The position numbers were made by a program, and so were the translations under genes. Below the pieces are notes generated by a model. That model had not been told where the DNA came from, ran no database searches, and saw only the letters and a program-made list of their open reading frames with translations. This document shows, one piece after another, positions 26,398 to 35,148 of a stretch of DNA of 64,000 nucleotides. Source of the DNA: Myxococcales bacterium. Lineage in GTDB: Bacteria; Myxococcota_A; Polyangia; Polyangiales; Polyangiaceae. Position 1 is the first letter of the stretch. Each line of letters opens with the position of its first letter. The stretch is taken from contig CAHJWM010000019.1 of the NCBI GenBank assembly GCA_903642325.1, forward strand, positions 29,289 to 93,288, written 5' to 3'.

Positions 26398-27039
26398 ATG
26401 GACAGCGTAGCAATGGAAAAAGATCGTTTTTGGTTGGGGGTCGAGCACTGGCGCGCCGTTCGGCGCGCGGCGTTGTTGCTGCTCGCCATGGCGCTCGGTT
26501 CATCGACCGTGGGCTGCGGCTACAATGACATCATCGACCGCGATGAGCAGGTGAAGGCAAGCTTTGCCGAGGTGCAGAACCAATACAAACGGCGCGCGGA
26601 TTTGGTACCGAACCTGGTCGCCACCGTGAAAGCCGCGGGTCAGTTCGAGCAAGACACCTTGACCAAGGTGGTCGAGGCGCGCTCCAAAGTGGCCGGCTTG
26701 AAGGTCGACAGCTCCACCATCGACGATCCGGAAAAATTGAAGAAATTCGAGGCGGCGCAAAATGAGCTCTCCGGCTCGCTCTCCCGCCTGCTGGTGGTCG
26801 CCGAGCAGTATCCCACGCTGAAGGCCACCGATGCCTATCGCGATCTCCAAGCCCAGCTGGAGGGCACCGAGAACCGCATCACCGTCGCTCGCAAGCGGTA
26901 CATCGACGATGTCGCGGAATACAACGCGGTCGTTCAAAAGTTTCCGACCAGCATCGGCGCTTCCATGCGTGGGCGCGGCGTCCGGCCCACGTTCGAAGCG
27001 GCACCAGGCGCGGAGAATGCGCCGGAAGTAAAGTTCTGA
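26398..27039 (+). CDS. LemA-family lipoprotein
   Basis: A 213-residue LemA protein. The N terminus has a hydrophobic segment ending in STVGC, a plausible lipobox at Cys39, then the all-helical LemA domain: YNDIIDRDEQVKASFAEVQ, YKRRADLVPNLVATVK, GQFEQDTLTKVVEARS, ESYPTLKA-like EQYPTLKATDAYRDLQ, and the closing YNAVVQKFPTSI. LemA proteins are anchored at the cell envelope, function largely unknown. It is the first gene of a three-gene operon: its TGA overlaps the presumed CTG start of the TPM protein, a very common partner. Confidence 0.92.
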   Translation: MDSVAMEKDRFWLGVEHWRAVRRAALLLLAMALGSSTVGCGYNDIIDRDEQVKASFAEVQNQYKRRADLVPNLVATVKAAGQFEQDTLTKVVEARSKVAGLKVDSSTIDDPEKLKKFEAAQNELSGSLSRLLVVAEQYPTLKATDAYRDLQAQLEGTENRITVARKRYIDDVAEYNAVVQKFPTSIGASMRGRGVRPTFEAAPGAENAPEVKF

Positions 27040-27833
27040 GACTCTTTTTCTGCTTCGCCTGGCTGTTCGGCGCGTGGCTTTTGCTCCTGCCGGCCAGCGC
27101 TTTCGCGCTCGACGTGCCGCCCTTGCAAGCGCACGTCAACGACACCGCCAGCCTGCTGTCCGGTGAGGAGCGTGCCCAGCTCGAAGAGCAGCTCGCCGAT
27201 TATGAGCGGAAAACGGGCCGGCAATTCGTGCTGCTCACGGTCGCCTCTCTTTCGGGGGACGCGCTCGAAAGCTTCTCGATTCGCGTGGTCGAGTCATGGA
27301 AGCTCGGTCAGAAGGGGAAAGACAGTGGCTTGCTCCTGCTCGTGGTCAAGGACGAGCACAAGCTGCGCATCGAGGTCGGCTATGGCCTCGAGGGCACCGT
27401 CACGGATGCGTTTTCGGCTCGTCTCATTCGCGACGTGCTTGCGCCGGCAATGCGTGCGGGCAAGGTCTTCGCCGGGCTCGCACAGGCCTTCGATCAGCTG
27501 CAGCGCCAGGCCGCCGGCGAAGACGTGGCCAAACCTCCGCCCGCCGCCGATCCCGACGCTGGCGACCGGAGCGGCGGAGGGCTGTCGACCTTGCTCGTGT
27601 TGCTTCTTGTCGGCGCCCCGATTTTGATTCCTCTTTTGCTCGCCTCTCGTGGAGGTCGCGGCGGAGGTGGCTTTGGCGGCGGTGGCTTTGGCGGCGGTGG
27701 CTTTGGCGGCGGTGGTTGGGGCGGAGGTGGAGGTTTCGGAGGTGGAGGTTTCGGAGGTGGGGGCGGTGGGGGCGGTGGTTATTCGGGCGGCGGCGGAAAC
27801 TTTGGGGGCGGAGGCAGCTCCGGGTCGTGGTGA
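27036..27833 (+). CDS. TPM-domain protein with Gly-rich tail (YgcG type), probable CTG start
   Basis: A 265-residue envelope protein. The TPM domain (about 30-170) begins HVNDTASLLSGEERAQLEEQL and includes TGRQFVLLTVASL, then VVKDEHKLRIEVGYGLEGTVTDA-type blocks. One membrane helix follows (LSTLLVLLLVGAPILIPLLL) and the last 60 residues are almost pure Gly/Phe/Ser. No ATG, GTG or early TTG gives a full signal peptide; the CTG at 27036, with GGAAG seven bases upstream and overlapping the LemA stop (CTGA), yields an ideal one ending in ASAFA. The in-frame TTG at 27081 would truncate it. The family sits beside LemA in many genomes. Confidence 0.85.
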   Translation: MRLFFCFAWLFGAWLLLLPASAFALDVPPLQAHVNDTASLLSGEERAQLEEQLADYERKTGRQFVLLTVASLSGDALESFSIRVVESWKLGQKGKDSGLLLLVVKDEHKLRIEVGYGLEGTVTDAFSARLIRDVLAPAMRAGKVFAGLAQAFDQLQRQAAGEDVAKPPPAADPDAGDRSGGGLSTLLVLLLVGAPILIPLLLASRGGRGGGGFGGGGFGGGGFGGGGWGGGGGFGGGGFGGGGGGGGGYSGGGGNFGGGGSSGSW

Positions 27834-28450
27834 CATCGCTATTTTCAGAAGCGGATGCACGAGCCGTAGAAGCCGCCATCGCGCGCGTCGAGCAGCACAG
27901 CTCAGCCGAGCTAGTCGTCGCGGTGCTGCCGCGCAGCGCTGATCACTGGCGCGGCCGCGTCGCCGTCGCGCTCGCGTGGTCGCTGGCGGCAGCGCTGGCC
28001 GCGCTGCATTTCTTGCCTTGGAAGGCCGCGGATGCGGCGCTGGTGGCCCAAGTCATCGTTGGCGCGGCAACGTTCATTGCGCTCGGGTGGCCGCCGCTAC
28101 AACGATTCTTCGTTTCGCCGGCCGGCGCACAGCGCGCGGCCCACGCTCGCGCATTTCAACTATTTGCCGAACGCGGCCTGTACGGCACACAAGGACGCAC
28201 CGCGCTGTTGATTTTCGTCACGGAGCTCGAACGGCGCGTCGTGTTGCTCGGCGACGCCACGATTCACGCGGAGCTCGGTCAGTCCGGCTGGCAGCGGGAG
28301 GTCGCGCGGCTCGTCGAGCGCATTCGGCAAGGGCGGCTCCGGGACGGTTTGATGGAAGTGATCGCTGAGCTCGAACCGCGCCTGGCCGCGGTGGCCCCAG
28401 CTCATGCAGGAAAACGCAACGAGCTTCCCGACGCCATCATTCGCGACTGA
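27830..28450 (+). CDS. Second TPM-domain membrane protein
   Basis: A 206-residue TPM-domain protein, third gene of the LemA operon. It starts at GTG 27830, overlapping the TGA of the previous gene (GTGA), and begins TSLFSEADARAVEAAIARVE. The TPM N-terminal block HSSAELVVAVLPRSADH is followed by a membrane helix pair (VALAWSLAAALAALHFLPW and VAQVIVGAATFIALGW), then the second half TALLIFVTELERRVVLLGD. The close pairing of LemA with two TPM proteins, one Gly-tailed and one membrane-embedded, suggests a common envelope function. A GTG at 27827 is an alternative start. Confidence 0.85.
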   Translation: MTSLFSEADARAVEAAIARVEQHSSAELVVAVLPRSADHWRGRVAVALAWSLAAALAALHFLPWKAADAALVAQVIVGAATFIALGWPPLQRFFVSPAGAQRAAHARAFQLFAERGLYGTQGRTALLIFVTELERRVVLLGDATIHAELGQSGWQREVARLVERIRQGRLRDGLMEVIAELEPRLAAVAPAHAGKRNELPDAIIRD

Positions 28451-28518
28451 GCGGGCGCAGCAAGCGCTGGGCTGCGCGGCCATGCCGGCGTGAGCGGCGT
28501 GAGCGGCGTCGACGCGAC

Positions 28519-28535
28519 AGAGTGCGATTCACTCT
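28519..28535. terminator. Candidate bidirectional terminator between convergent genes
   Basis: A 6-bp stem AGAGTG-cgatt-CACTCT, extendable through CGCG on both sides with a two-base bulge, lies between the end of the TPM operon and the end of the outer-membrane protein gene. No T run is present. Confidence 0.3.
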
Positions 28536-28556
28536 CGCGATGGGGCTTCCGCGGAC

Positions 28557-29339
28557 TCAAAACACGAGCTGTAGCGAGCTTTTGAGCTCCAAATCGGCGC
28601 CCTTCACGTCCGAGGGCGTGAAGCTTTCGTAGCGTGCCGTCACATCGATCCGGCTTTGCAAATGGGTCGTGATCGTGAATGCAACGCTGCTCACGCTCAG
28701 CAGTTTGTAGTCGGCAAAACGAGTGGCCCGCGGTTGCACATAGTCGACCGTACTGAGCAGGATGCGGTCATCGGGTTTGAACGTGGCTGCGACGTAGGTG
28801 CTGAGGCGCTCCACCGTCCCCTGCCCGCGCGCACCGACGTCTGCGCTGTCGAGCTGCGTGTGCTCGAACAGATATGAGATACCCACGAAGAGCTCGAACG
28901 CTTCGCTCTGCCAGAGGGCGACGCGCGGCCCGGTGCCGAGTAGCTCGCGCAGCTGAACGCGCCGAAAGCGGTCGCTCTCGATTTGCCCGTACTCTTCCCA
29001 CCAGATCCCCTTCCGGAGCTCGAAATTATGGCGCAGATGAGCAAACCATTTTGCCACGCTGACCGTGGCGTTGAGCCGCGAGTAATCCCCGGAAACATCG
29101 AGGTATCCGAAATTCCGCGCCGTTCGCCCGCCCATCAGCGCTGAACCGCCGAAGACGACGCCTTGTGTGTTGCCCGCGTAGGTGGATGTCGAGGCACTGA
29201 TGTGGGCGCCAAACTTGCGCGCGGTGACCTGTTGTCGCAGCGGTTCCACATTCACTTGTGCTTGCGCCCGACGAGTGGACAAGGACACGTACGCGAAGAG
29301 AAGCAAGAAAAGGAGCACTCGAGAAGCGCAGGCAGCCAT
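28557..29339 (-). CDS. Predicted outer-membrane beta-barrel protein (DUF481-like)
   Basis: A 260-residue protein with a signal peptide (FLLLFAYVSLSTRRAQA) and a mature part made of alternating amphipathic strands such as FGYLDVSGDYSRLNATVSVA, ELFVGISYLFEHTQL and DRILLSTVDYVQPR. It ends in Phe (SSLQLVF), the outer-membrane assembly signature. The pattern is like DUF481/YdiY salt-induced outer-membrane proteins. The ATG at 29339 gives a standard signal peptide; the open frame extends to 29426, with no better ribosome binding site. No partner gene is adjacent; the YciI gene diverges 95 bp away. Confidence 0.72.
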   Translation of the reverse strand: MAACASRVLLFLLLFAYVSLSTRRAQAQVNVEPLRQQVTARKFGAHISASTSTYAGNTQGVVFGGSALMGGRTARNFGYLDVSGDYSRLNATVSVAKWFAHLRHNFELRKGIWWEEYGQIESDRFRRVQLRELLGTGPRVALWQSEAFELFVGISYLFEHTQLDSADVGARGQGTVERLSTYVAATFKPDDRILLSTVDYVQPRATRFADYKLLSVSSVAFTITTHLQSRIDVTARYESFTPSDVKGADLELKSSLQLVF

Positions 29340-29434
29340 GGCGGAGTCAGGTCGGAGCGTGGCCGGCGAGGCACCTTGCAGCTCGTGCGCCCAATGCTTC
29401 AAAGTACTCATTATTTTTCCGGGCAAGGAGCAAC

Positions 29435-29725
29435 ATGTTCGTGATCGAGCTGGTTTATAAAGTCGACCTAGCCCAAATCGACGCGCACATGAAGGCGCAC
29501 GTGGTCTTTCTGACCAAACACTACAAGGCAGGCACGTTCCTGATTTCTGGCCGGAAGATCCCCCGCGATGGCGGCATCATTCTGGCGGTTGGCAAGACCA
29601 GAGCGCAGCTCTCCCGGATCATGGAGCAAGACCCGTTTCACCGGCACGGCCTGGCTGAATTTCGGATTATCGAATTCCGCGCGAGCCAGCGCGCTGAAGA
29701 CATTCCCAAGCGCGTGGAAGACTGA
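29435..29725 (+). CDS. YciI-family protein
   Basis: A 96-residue ferredoxin-like-fold protein of the YciI family. It starts MFVIELVYKVDLAQIDAHM, has the conserved His/Asp-containing HVVFLTKHYKAGTFLISG block, and ends with the typical DPFHRHGLAEFRIIEF segment. The conserved His-Asp pair in the family suggests a small enzymatic or binding role, but function is unproven. The ATG at 29435 is preceded by AAGGAG four bases upstream; the upstream continuation of the frame is not coding. It diverges from the outer-membrane protein gene. Confidence 0.9.
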   Translation: MFVIELVYKVDLAQIDAHMKAHVVFLTKHYKAGTFLISGRKIPRDGGIILAVGKTRAQLSRIMEQDPFHRHGLAEFRIIEFRASQRAEDIPKRVED

Positions 29726-29879
29726 GCTCCCGACGTTCGACGTCGGGCTCAATCCGGTACCCGCCAGCGAGACGCGGCTTGGCTACCTAGAAATCAACCA
29801 CCGCAATCTACCTACCCCTGCAAAGCCAAGCTGAGAGGCAACCGAGTGGCGAGGGCCTGAGCCACTTGGGGCCGCTGGC

Positions 29880-30314
29880 TTAGGCCGTTGCGGGCGTAGC
29901 CGCATCGAGCTCGAGGTCAACGGCCTGCCCTGCCAGCTCGATCACCCGTGAAAGATCGACGGGCTTCACTAGGTGATCGTCGAAGCCGCGCAGGCCGGGG
30001 ACCGCGGCGAGCTCGGCATAGCCAGTCACGGCAACGAACTTACAGCCCTGAAGCTCTGGCAACGAGCGCAGTATTCCTAGGAGCGCGTAACCGTCCATGC
30101 CCGGCAAGCCGATATCGATGAAGGCTAGCGTGGGAAGAAATTGGATGGCAGCGCCGATCGCTTCTTCCGGATGATGCACGACACAGGCCTCATGACCTTG
30201 CCGCTCGAGCACGAGGGACAATAGCTCCGCCGAGTCATGGTTGTCGTCCACGATCAGTACGCGCCGTGTGTCTGACCGCGTCCGAAAGCCCGAGTCACGC
30301 CTTGCATTCAGCAC
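29880..30314 (-). CDS. Single-domain response regulator (CheY-like)
   Basis: A 144-residue protein consisting of one receiver domain. The acidic pocket is VLIVDDNHDSAE, the phospho-acceptor Asp is in LAFIDIGLPGMDGYAL, the Thr is in FVAVTGYAE and the Lys is in HLVKPVDLSRV. There is no output domain, so it would act by protein contact or as a phosphorelay carrier. The VKPVD ending resembles receivers attached to hybrid kinases. No kinase gene is adjacent; the hybrid kinase at 2.5-5 kb is a formal candidate partner only because it is in the same window. Confidence 0.9.
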   Translation of the reverse strand: MLNARRDSGFRTRSDTRRVLIVDDNHDSAELLSLVLERQGHEACVVHHPEEAIGAAIQFLPTLAFIDIGLPGMDGYALLGILRSLPELQGCKFVAVTGYAELAAVPGLRGFDDHLVKPVDLSRVIELAGQAVDLELDAATPATA

Positions 30315-30944
30315 GCTCAGAGCTTTGCTCCGCGCGCCACGCGGGGCAAGCCCGAACTCGGTGACGTTTTGCGTAAGGAACGAAGGGTGTCGAGGTATCC
30401 GACTGGGATCTACTCCAGTCGCGATGCAGAATGGTAGCTGTCTAAGACTACGTGGAGACGGGGAAACGCGAAGCGGAGCTGACCCGAAACGCTACACGGG
30501 GATTTCGCGGCCTCATTTACTTTGAATGTCTACGGGCTCGCGCTCGTCGACCCATTGTTTCAAACATTCCGACGGCGCCTCGCGAAGCCTCGTCGAGGGC
30601 CACCTCGGTTTGGTTTGCCCAACTGGTGGCGCTCGTAGCCGACCGGCAATTTAGACAGCAGCGCGTTGCACCGTTGCGCTGCCGAGCTTGCTCCGACGTG
30701 ATGGGCACGAACCTGCGAGGACGATCGGGGCGGTCGATCAGCGGCGGGTCGATTCAGAGGTCGACCGACGCGTGAGTAGACAGGGCCCGGTACACCAACT
30801 TCGGTGTGTTTCCGCCGTCCAGCGAAACCATGAACGTCGAGGCCGTGCTTGCGACCCCAACTCCGATGCAGCCGCCAACGCGCAACTAATCGGTTGCCGA
30901 TTGAGACGCGGCCGGTTAGATAGGCAACCAAGGAGTTGCTCATC
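30315..30944. other. Long intergenic region upstream of the ArsR-type gene
   Basis: This 630-bp stretch lies between two divergent genes. Small frames on both strands lack ribosome binding sites and resemble no protein I know, so I see no gene. The promoter-proximal part holds the palindrome at 30888-30902 described separately. Confidence 0.5.
30888..30902. promoter_or_regulatory. Candidate ArsR-family operator
   Basis: The perfect inverted repeat AATCGG-ttg-CCGATT lies 43 bases upstream of the ArsR-type start codon. Autoregulation through a short inverted repeat near the promoter is usual for this family; binding here is inferred. Confidence 0.4.
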
Positions 30945-31340
30945 ATGGATCCCGTCAGCGATGCTGGGGCGGTCAGGTCCGGAACATTGAAAAATATGTC
31001 TCGCCGTAACTCGACTGCCAACCTAACAGAAGCGGCACCGTTGTTCGCGGCGCTCGGGGACCAGACACGCCTGAACCTGGTTTCACGGCTCTGTAGTGAA
31101 GGGCCGCTGTCCATCGTTCGCCTGAGCGAAGGCACCGACATCACTCGGCAAGCCATCACCAAGCACCTGCGGGCGCTAGCGGGAGCGGGCTTGGTCCGCC
31201 ACACGCGTCAAGGCCGCGAGCGCATCTGGGAGGCGGAACCGCGTCGTATACTCCGGGCTCGGCAATGCTTGGAGCAGATCTCGAAGCAATGGGATACAGC
31301 CGCCGAGCGCTTGCAGGCGTTTCTCGAGGAGCGTCCCTGA
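30945..31340 (+). CDS. ArsR-family winged-helix transcriptional regulator
   Basis: A 131-residue regulator with a winged helix-turn-helix. The core runs PLFAALGDQTRLNLVSRLCSEG, SIVRLSEGTDITRQAITKHL (helix-turn-helix), then AGLVRHTRQGRERIW (wing). The signature ELCVC metal site of ArsR/SmtB is absent, so it belongs to the non-metal, often SRPBCC-linked, group. The ATG at 30945 has AGGAG nine bases upstream. It is 128 bp upstream of the beta-oxidation pair on the same strand, so it may regulate that operon as well as itself; this is inference. Confidence 0.88.
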   Translation: MDPVSDAGAVRSGTLKNMSRRNSTANLTEAAPLFAALGDQTRLNLVSRLCSEGPLSIVRLSEGTDITRQAITKHLRALAGAGLVRHTRQGRERIWEAEPRRILRARQCLEQISKQWDTAAERLQAFLEERP

Positions 31341-31468
31341 CGCCCTGGTGCGCCCTGCCCGTGCGAGACACTGTAGGTCTCGCGCAGGGCTCCGCGTCAG
31401 ATGGAACTCCGTGAGGCAAGCTTTGCCACTAGCCTGCGCCTTCGTCTAGCCTCAAGGTAAGAGGCAAG

Positions 31469-33844
31469 ATGGCTGAACGAATTCAAACCGCAGGCGTCAT
31501 CGGGGCAGGGGTAATGGGCGCGGCGATCGCCGCGCATTTCGCCGGTGCGGGTATCCGAGCTCATTTGCTGGACATCGTGCCGCCGGACCTAAAACCGGAT
31601 CAGCGGAGTGAGCCCAAGGCGCGCAACCGCTTCGCGGACGCCGGCCTCGACAAAGCGCTCAAAGCCAAGCCTGCCGCGTTCTTTACGCCGGACGCCGCAC
31701 GCTTGGTCACCACCGGCAACTTGGAGGATCACCTCGAGCGCCTGAGAGAGTGCGATTTGATTGTGGAGGCGGTGGTCGAAAATCTCGAGATCAAGCGGAA
31801 GCTGTTCGAGCGCATCGCGCCCTTCGTGCGGCCCGACGCCATCCTGGCGTCGAACACCAGCGGGCTCAGCATCGCGAGCATGAGCGAGGTGTTGCCGGCG
31901 GAGCTCAAGCACCGTTTCTTGGTGCTGCACTTCTTCAATCCCGTTCGCTACATGCATCTGCTGGAGCTGGCCAAGGCCCCGGACACCGACCCCAACGTGA
32001 TGCAACGCATGGCAGAGTTTGGCGAGCTCCTGGGCAAGGGCGCGGTCATTGCGAAAGACACGCCAAACTTCGTGGCCAATCGCATCGGCGTGTACTCGAT
32101 GATGCTCACGATGCATCAAATGATCGAATTCGAGCTGAGCATCGAAGCGGTGGATAAGATCACAGGGCAACCGATGGGCAGGCCAAGCAGCGCCGCCTTT
32201 GGCACTGCCGATCTCGTGGGCATCGATACCTTGCTGCACGTGGCCCAAAATTGCCTCGATTCGCTGCCCAAAGACGAGGCTCGGATGACCTTCGAGATCC
32301 CCGATTTCGTTTCCGACCTCGTCGCCGCCGGCCGCTTGGGCCGAAAGACTTCGGCCGGTTTTTACAAGAAGACAGGCGCGGACTTGCTCGTCTACGACGT
32401 GAGGAGCAAGGAGTACCGCGCCCAAGAAAAAGTGCGTTTCGACTCCCTGGGCGCGCTCAAAGGCGAAGAAGACCCCAAGAAGCGCTTGAAGAAGCTGGTC
32501 TTTTCGGACGACGTGGCCGGCAGATTTGCCTGGACGGTGCTGGCGAAGACCCTCATCTACAGCGCGCGCCGGTTGGGCGAGATCGCCGACGACATCGTCA
32601 GCATCGACGAGGCCATGCGTTGGGGCTTCAACTGGGAGCTCGGTCCGTTCGAAGCGTGGGATGCCATCGGCGTTGCCGAATCCGTAGCGCGCATGAAGAC
32701 CGAGGGACTTGCGATTCCGGAATGGGTGGAGAACATGCTCGCCTCCGGGCGCCCCACCTTCTACGCAGGGGGCCCGGCTGCGCCCAACTACTTCGATTCG
32801 GGTGCGCGCGCGCCGAAGCCCGTAGCCACGAGCTCGAAAGTCATTCGCTTGGATTCGCTGAAGAGCGACCCCACGCGGCTGGTGAAGAAGAACCACGGCG
32901 CGTCGCTCGTCGACATGGGCGACGGAGTGTTGTGCGTCGAATTTCACACCAAGCTGAACACGCTCGACAACGACGTGATCGCCCTGCTCGCCGAAGCCGC
33001 AGACGTCGCCGAGCAATCTTTCCAGGCGATCGTGATCGGCAACCAAGGCGCGCACTTCTGTGCCGGCGCCAACTTGATGTTGATTGCCATGGCAGCACAG
33101 CAGAAGGCCTGGTCGCAGATCGAAAGTGTGGTTAGCAATTTACAAAAGGCCACCCAGCGTTTGCGCTACGCCAAGGTACCGGTAGTCGCGGCCCCCTTCC
33201 AATACACGCTTGGCGGCGGCTGCGAGGTCGCCATGGCCGCCGATGCCTGTCAGGCGCAAGCCGAGACGTACATGGGGTTGGTCGAGGTCGGGGTGGGATT
33301 GATTCCGGCGGGCGGGGGCTGCTTACGCATGGTCGAGCGCTACACTGGTGAGTCGAGCGGAGTGAGCGGGGTGGATTTATTGCCGTTCATCGGTCAAGCG
33401 TCCCTCAACATCGCCATGGCCAAGGTCGCCACCAGCGCCGAAGAGGCAAAGGCGCTCAAATATCTGCGCCAAACCGACGGTATTTCGCTGAGCTCGGGGC
33501 GCCAGTTATTCGAAGCCAAGCAGCGCGCTCTAGGCCTCGCAGGCGCGGGTTATCGCCCGCCTCTGCCGCCGTTGCTCGCGGCCGCCGGCTACGACGCGGA
33601 GAAGACCATCGGCGCGCGCGTCTGGGGCATGGTCGAGGGCGGCTTTGCTTCCGCTCACGACGCGTTGATCGCCAACAAGGTCGCGCACATCTTGTGCGGC
33701 GGGCCAGTGCCCGCCGGTACGTTGCTGCCCGAGCAACATTTCTTGGACCTCGAGCGTGAAGCGTTTCTGTCCTTGTGCGGCGAGCAGAAGAGCCAGGAGC
33801 GGGTGCAATTCATGCTGATGAACAACAAGCCGCTCCGCAATTGA
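31469..33844 (+). CDS. 3-Hydroxyacyl-CoA dehydrogenase/enoyl-CoA hydratase (FadN-like)
   Basis: A 791-residue bifunctional beta-oxidation enzyme in the order dehydrogenase then hydratase, the FadN arrangement, opposite to FadB. The NAD-binding start is [17 protein letters not shown]; the dehydrogenase catalytic His lies in [15 protein letters not shown]; substrate-domain blocks [11 protein letters not shown] and [11 protein letters not shown] follow. A second 3HCDH_C-like region spans about 350-420. The hydratase/isomerase domain (about 490-700) has the oxyanion-hole segment [10 protein letters not shown] and [14 protein letters not shown]. It ends 25 bp before the thiolase gene, so the pair is an operon degrading fatty acyl-CoA to acetyl-CoA. 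Confidence 0.93.
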   Translation: MAERIQTAGVIGAGVMGAAIAAHFAGAGIRAHLLDIVPPDLKPDQRSEPKARNRFADAGLDKALKAKPAAFFTPDAARLVTTGNLEDHLERLRECDLIVEAVVENLEIKRKLFERIAPFVRPDAILASNTSGLSIASMSEVLPAELKHRFLVLHFFNPVRYMHLLELAKAPDTDPNVMQRMAEFGELLGKGAVIAKDTPNFVANRIGVYSMMLTMHQMIEFELSIEAVDKITGQPMGRPSSAAFGTADLVGIDTLLHVAQNCLDSLPKDEARMTFEIPDFVSDLVAAGRLGRKTSAGFYKKTGADLLVYDVRSKEYRAQEKVRFDSLGALKGEEDPKKRLKKLVFSDDVAGRFAWTVLAKTLIYSARRLGEIADDIVSIDEAMRWGFNWELGPFEAWDAIGVAESVARMKTEGLAIPEWVENMLASGRPTFYAGGPAAPNYFDSGARAPKPVATSSKVIRLDSLKSDPTRLVKKNHGASLVDMGDGVLCVEFHTKLNTLDNDVIALLAEAADVAEQSFQAIVIGNQGAHFCAGANLMLIAMAAQQKAWSQIESVVSNLQKATQRLRYAKVPVVAAPFQYTLGGGCEVAMAADACQAQAETYMGLVEVGVGLIPAGGGCLRMVERYTGESSGVSGVDLLPFIGQASLNIAMAKVATSAEEAKALKYLRQTDGISLSSGRQLFEAKQRALGLAGAGYRPPLPPLLAAAGYDAEKTIGARVWGMVEGGFASAHDALIANKVAHILCGGPVPAGTLLPEQHFLDLEREAFLSLCGEQKSQERVQFMLMNNKPLRN

Positions 33845-33869
33845 GCGATCTCGAAGAACGGAACCTCAA

Positions 33870-35039
33870 ATGGCATTCCCTCTCAATGTGATCATCGCCT
33901 CCGCCGTGCGTACGCCGGTGGGCCGCGCGCTGAAGGGCACCCTGCGCAGCACGCGTCCGGAAGACTTGGCGGCCGCCGCCATGAATGGCGCGCTTGCGCG
34001 CGTGCCCGGTTTGAAAGCGGAAGACGTGGACGACGTACTGCTCGGCTGCGCCATGCCTGAGGCCGAGCAAGGCCTGAACATCGCAAGAAACGCGGTCTTT
34101 CTCGCAAAATGGCCGAACACCGTGCCGGCTGAAACCATCAACCGCTTTTGCTCGAGTGGTCTACAAGCCATCGCGCACGCGGCGATGAGTGTGCAGGCGG
34201 GCCTCACGCAGGTGTCGGTGGCGGGTGGCGTAGAATCCATGTCCATGGTGCCCATGAGCGGCAACAAAGTGAGCTTGAACCCGAAGCTGATGGACGAATT
34301 TCCCGAAGCATACATCGCCATGGGCCACACGGCGGAGCGCGTTGCCGCCCGCTTCGGTGTCACGCGCGCCGAGCAAGACGCCTTTGCCGTGCGCTCGCAC
34401 GAGCGCGCTTTGGCGGCCATCGCGTCGGGTCGTTTCAACGACGAGATCGTGCCGGTCAAAGCTCGTGTGCTCGAGGGCCAGAGCGTGACCGAGCTCCTGT
34501 TCAGCGTGGACGAATGCCCGCGACCCGGTACGACACTCGAGGTGCTGGGCAAGCTGAAGCCCGTGTTCAAAGTGGGCGGCTCGGTCACGGCGGGCAATAG
34601 CTCCCCCACGAACGACGGGGCGGCCGCCGCGGGCTTGTTGTCCGCCCGAAAGGCGGCGGAATTGGGCGTGACGCCACTTGGCCGCATGCGCGGATTCGCA
34701 CTCGCGGGCGTCGACCCGGACATCATGGGCATCGGCCCCGTGCCCGCGATCCGCAAGCTACTCGCCCAAACCGGCCTGCGCATCGCCGACATCGATCTCT
34801 TCGAGATCAATGAGGCCTTCGCCGCACAAGCCTGTTATTGCGGGCGCGAGCTGGGCGTGCCGGACGAAAAGCTGAACGTCAATGGCGGCGCCATCGCTCT
34901 AGGTCATCCGCTCGGGTGCACCGGAGCCAAGCTCACGGCCACGGTACTGCATGAGTTGCGTAAGCGCGGCGGCCGCTACGGCATCGTGTCCATGTGCATC
35001 GGCGGCGGCATGGGCGCCGCTGGCCTGTTCGAAATCTGA
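33870..35039 (+). CDS. fadA: Acetyl-CoA C-acyltransferase (thiolase)
   Basis: A 389-residue degradative thiolase that cleaves 3-ketoacyl-CoA with CoA. The nucleophilic Cys is in [12 protein letters not shown], the catalytic His in [15 protein letters not shown], and the second Cys in [15 protein letters not shown]. The [12 protein letters not shown] block is intact. Length is typical. It is the second gene of the FadN-like operon; no acyl-CoA dehydrogenase or ligase gene is within the window. Confidence 0.95.
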   Translation: MAFPLNVIIASAVRTPVGRALKGTLRSTRPEDLAAAAMNGALARVPGLKAEDVDDVLLGCAMPEAEQGLNIARNAVFLAKWPNTVPAETINRFCSSGLQAIAHAAMSVQAGLTQVSVAGGVESMSMVPMSGNKVSLNPKLMDEFPEAYIAMGHTAERVAARFGVTRAEQDAFAVRSHERALAAIASGRFNDEIVPVKARVLEGQSVTELLFSVDECPRPGTTLEVLGKLKPVFKVGGSVTAGNSSPTNDGAAAAGLLSARKAAELGVTPLGRMRGFALAGVDPDIMGIGPVPAIRKLLAQTGLRIADIDLFEINEAFAAQACYCGRELGVPDEKLNVNGGAIALGHPLGCTGAKLTATVLHELRKRGGRYGIVSMCIGGGMGAAGLFEI

Positions 35040-35148
35040 GTCGGCCGCGCCGTAGACCATCGCCAGGATCCAAGCGCTCCCATCGGCCCTTCCCTCACTC
35101 GAGATCATGGTCGTAGCCAACTGAAGATCTACGCGCGATAAACGCCCG

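Noticed and set aside
30560..31204. A 214-codon minus-strand frame across the ArsR-type gene and its upstream region
   Set aside because: It overlaps a convincing regulator gene with a ribosome binding site; its own product is Arg-rich and without motifs.
31589..33055. A 488-codon open frame on the minus strand
   Set aside because: It is antisense to the FadN-like gene, with shadow composition and no recognisable motif.
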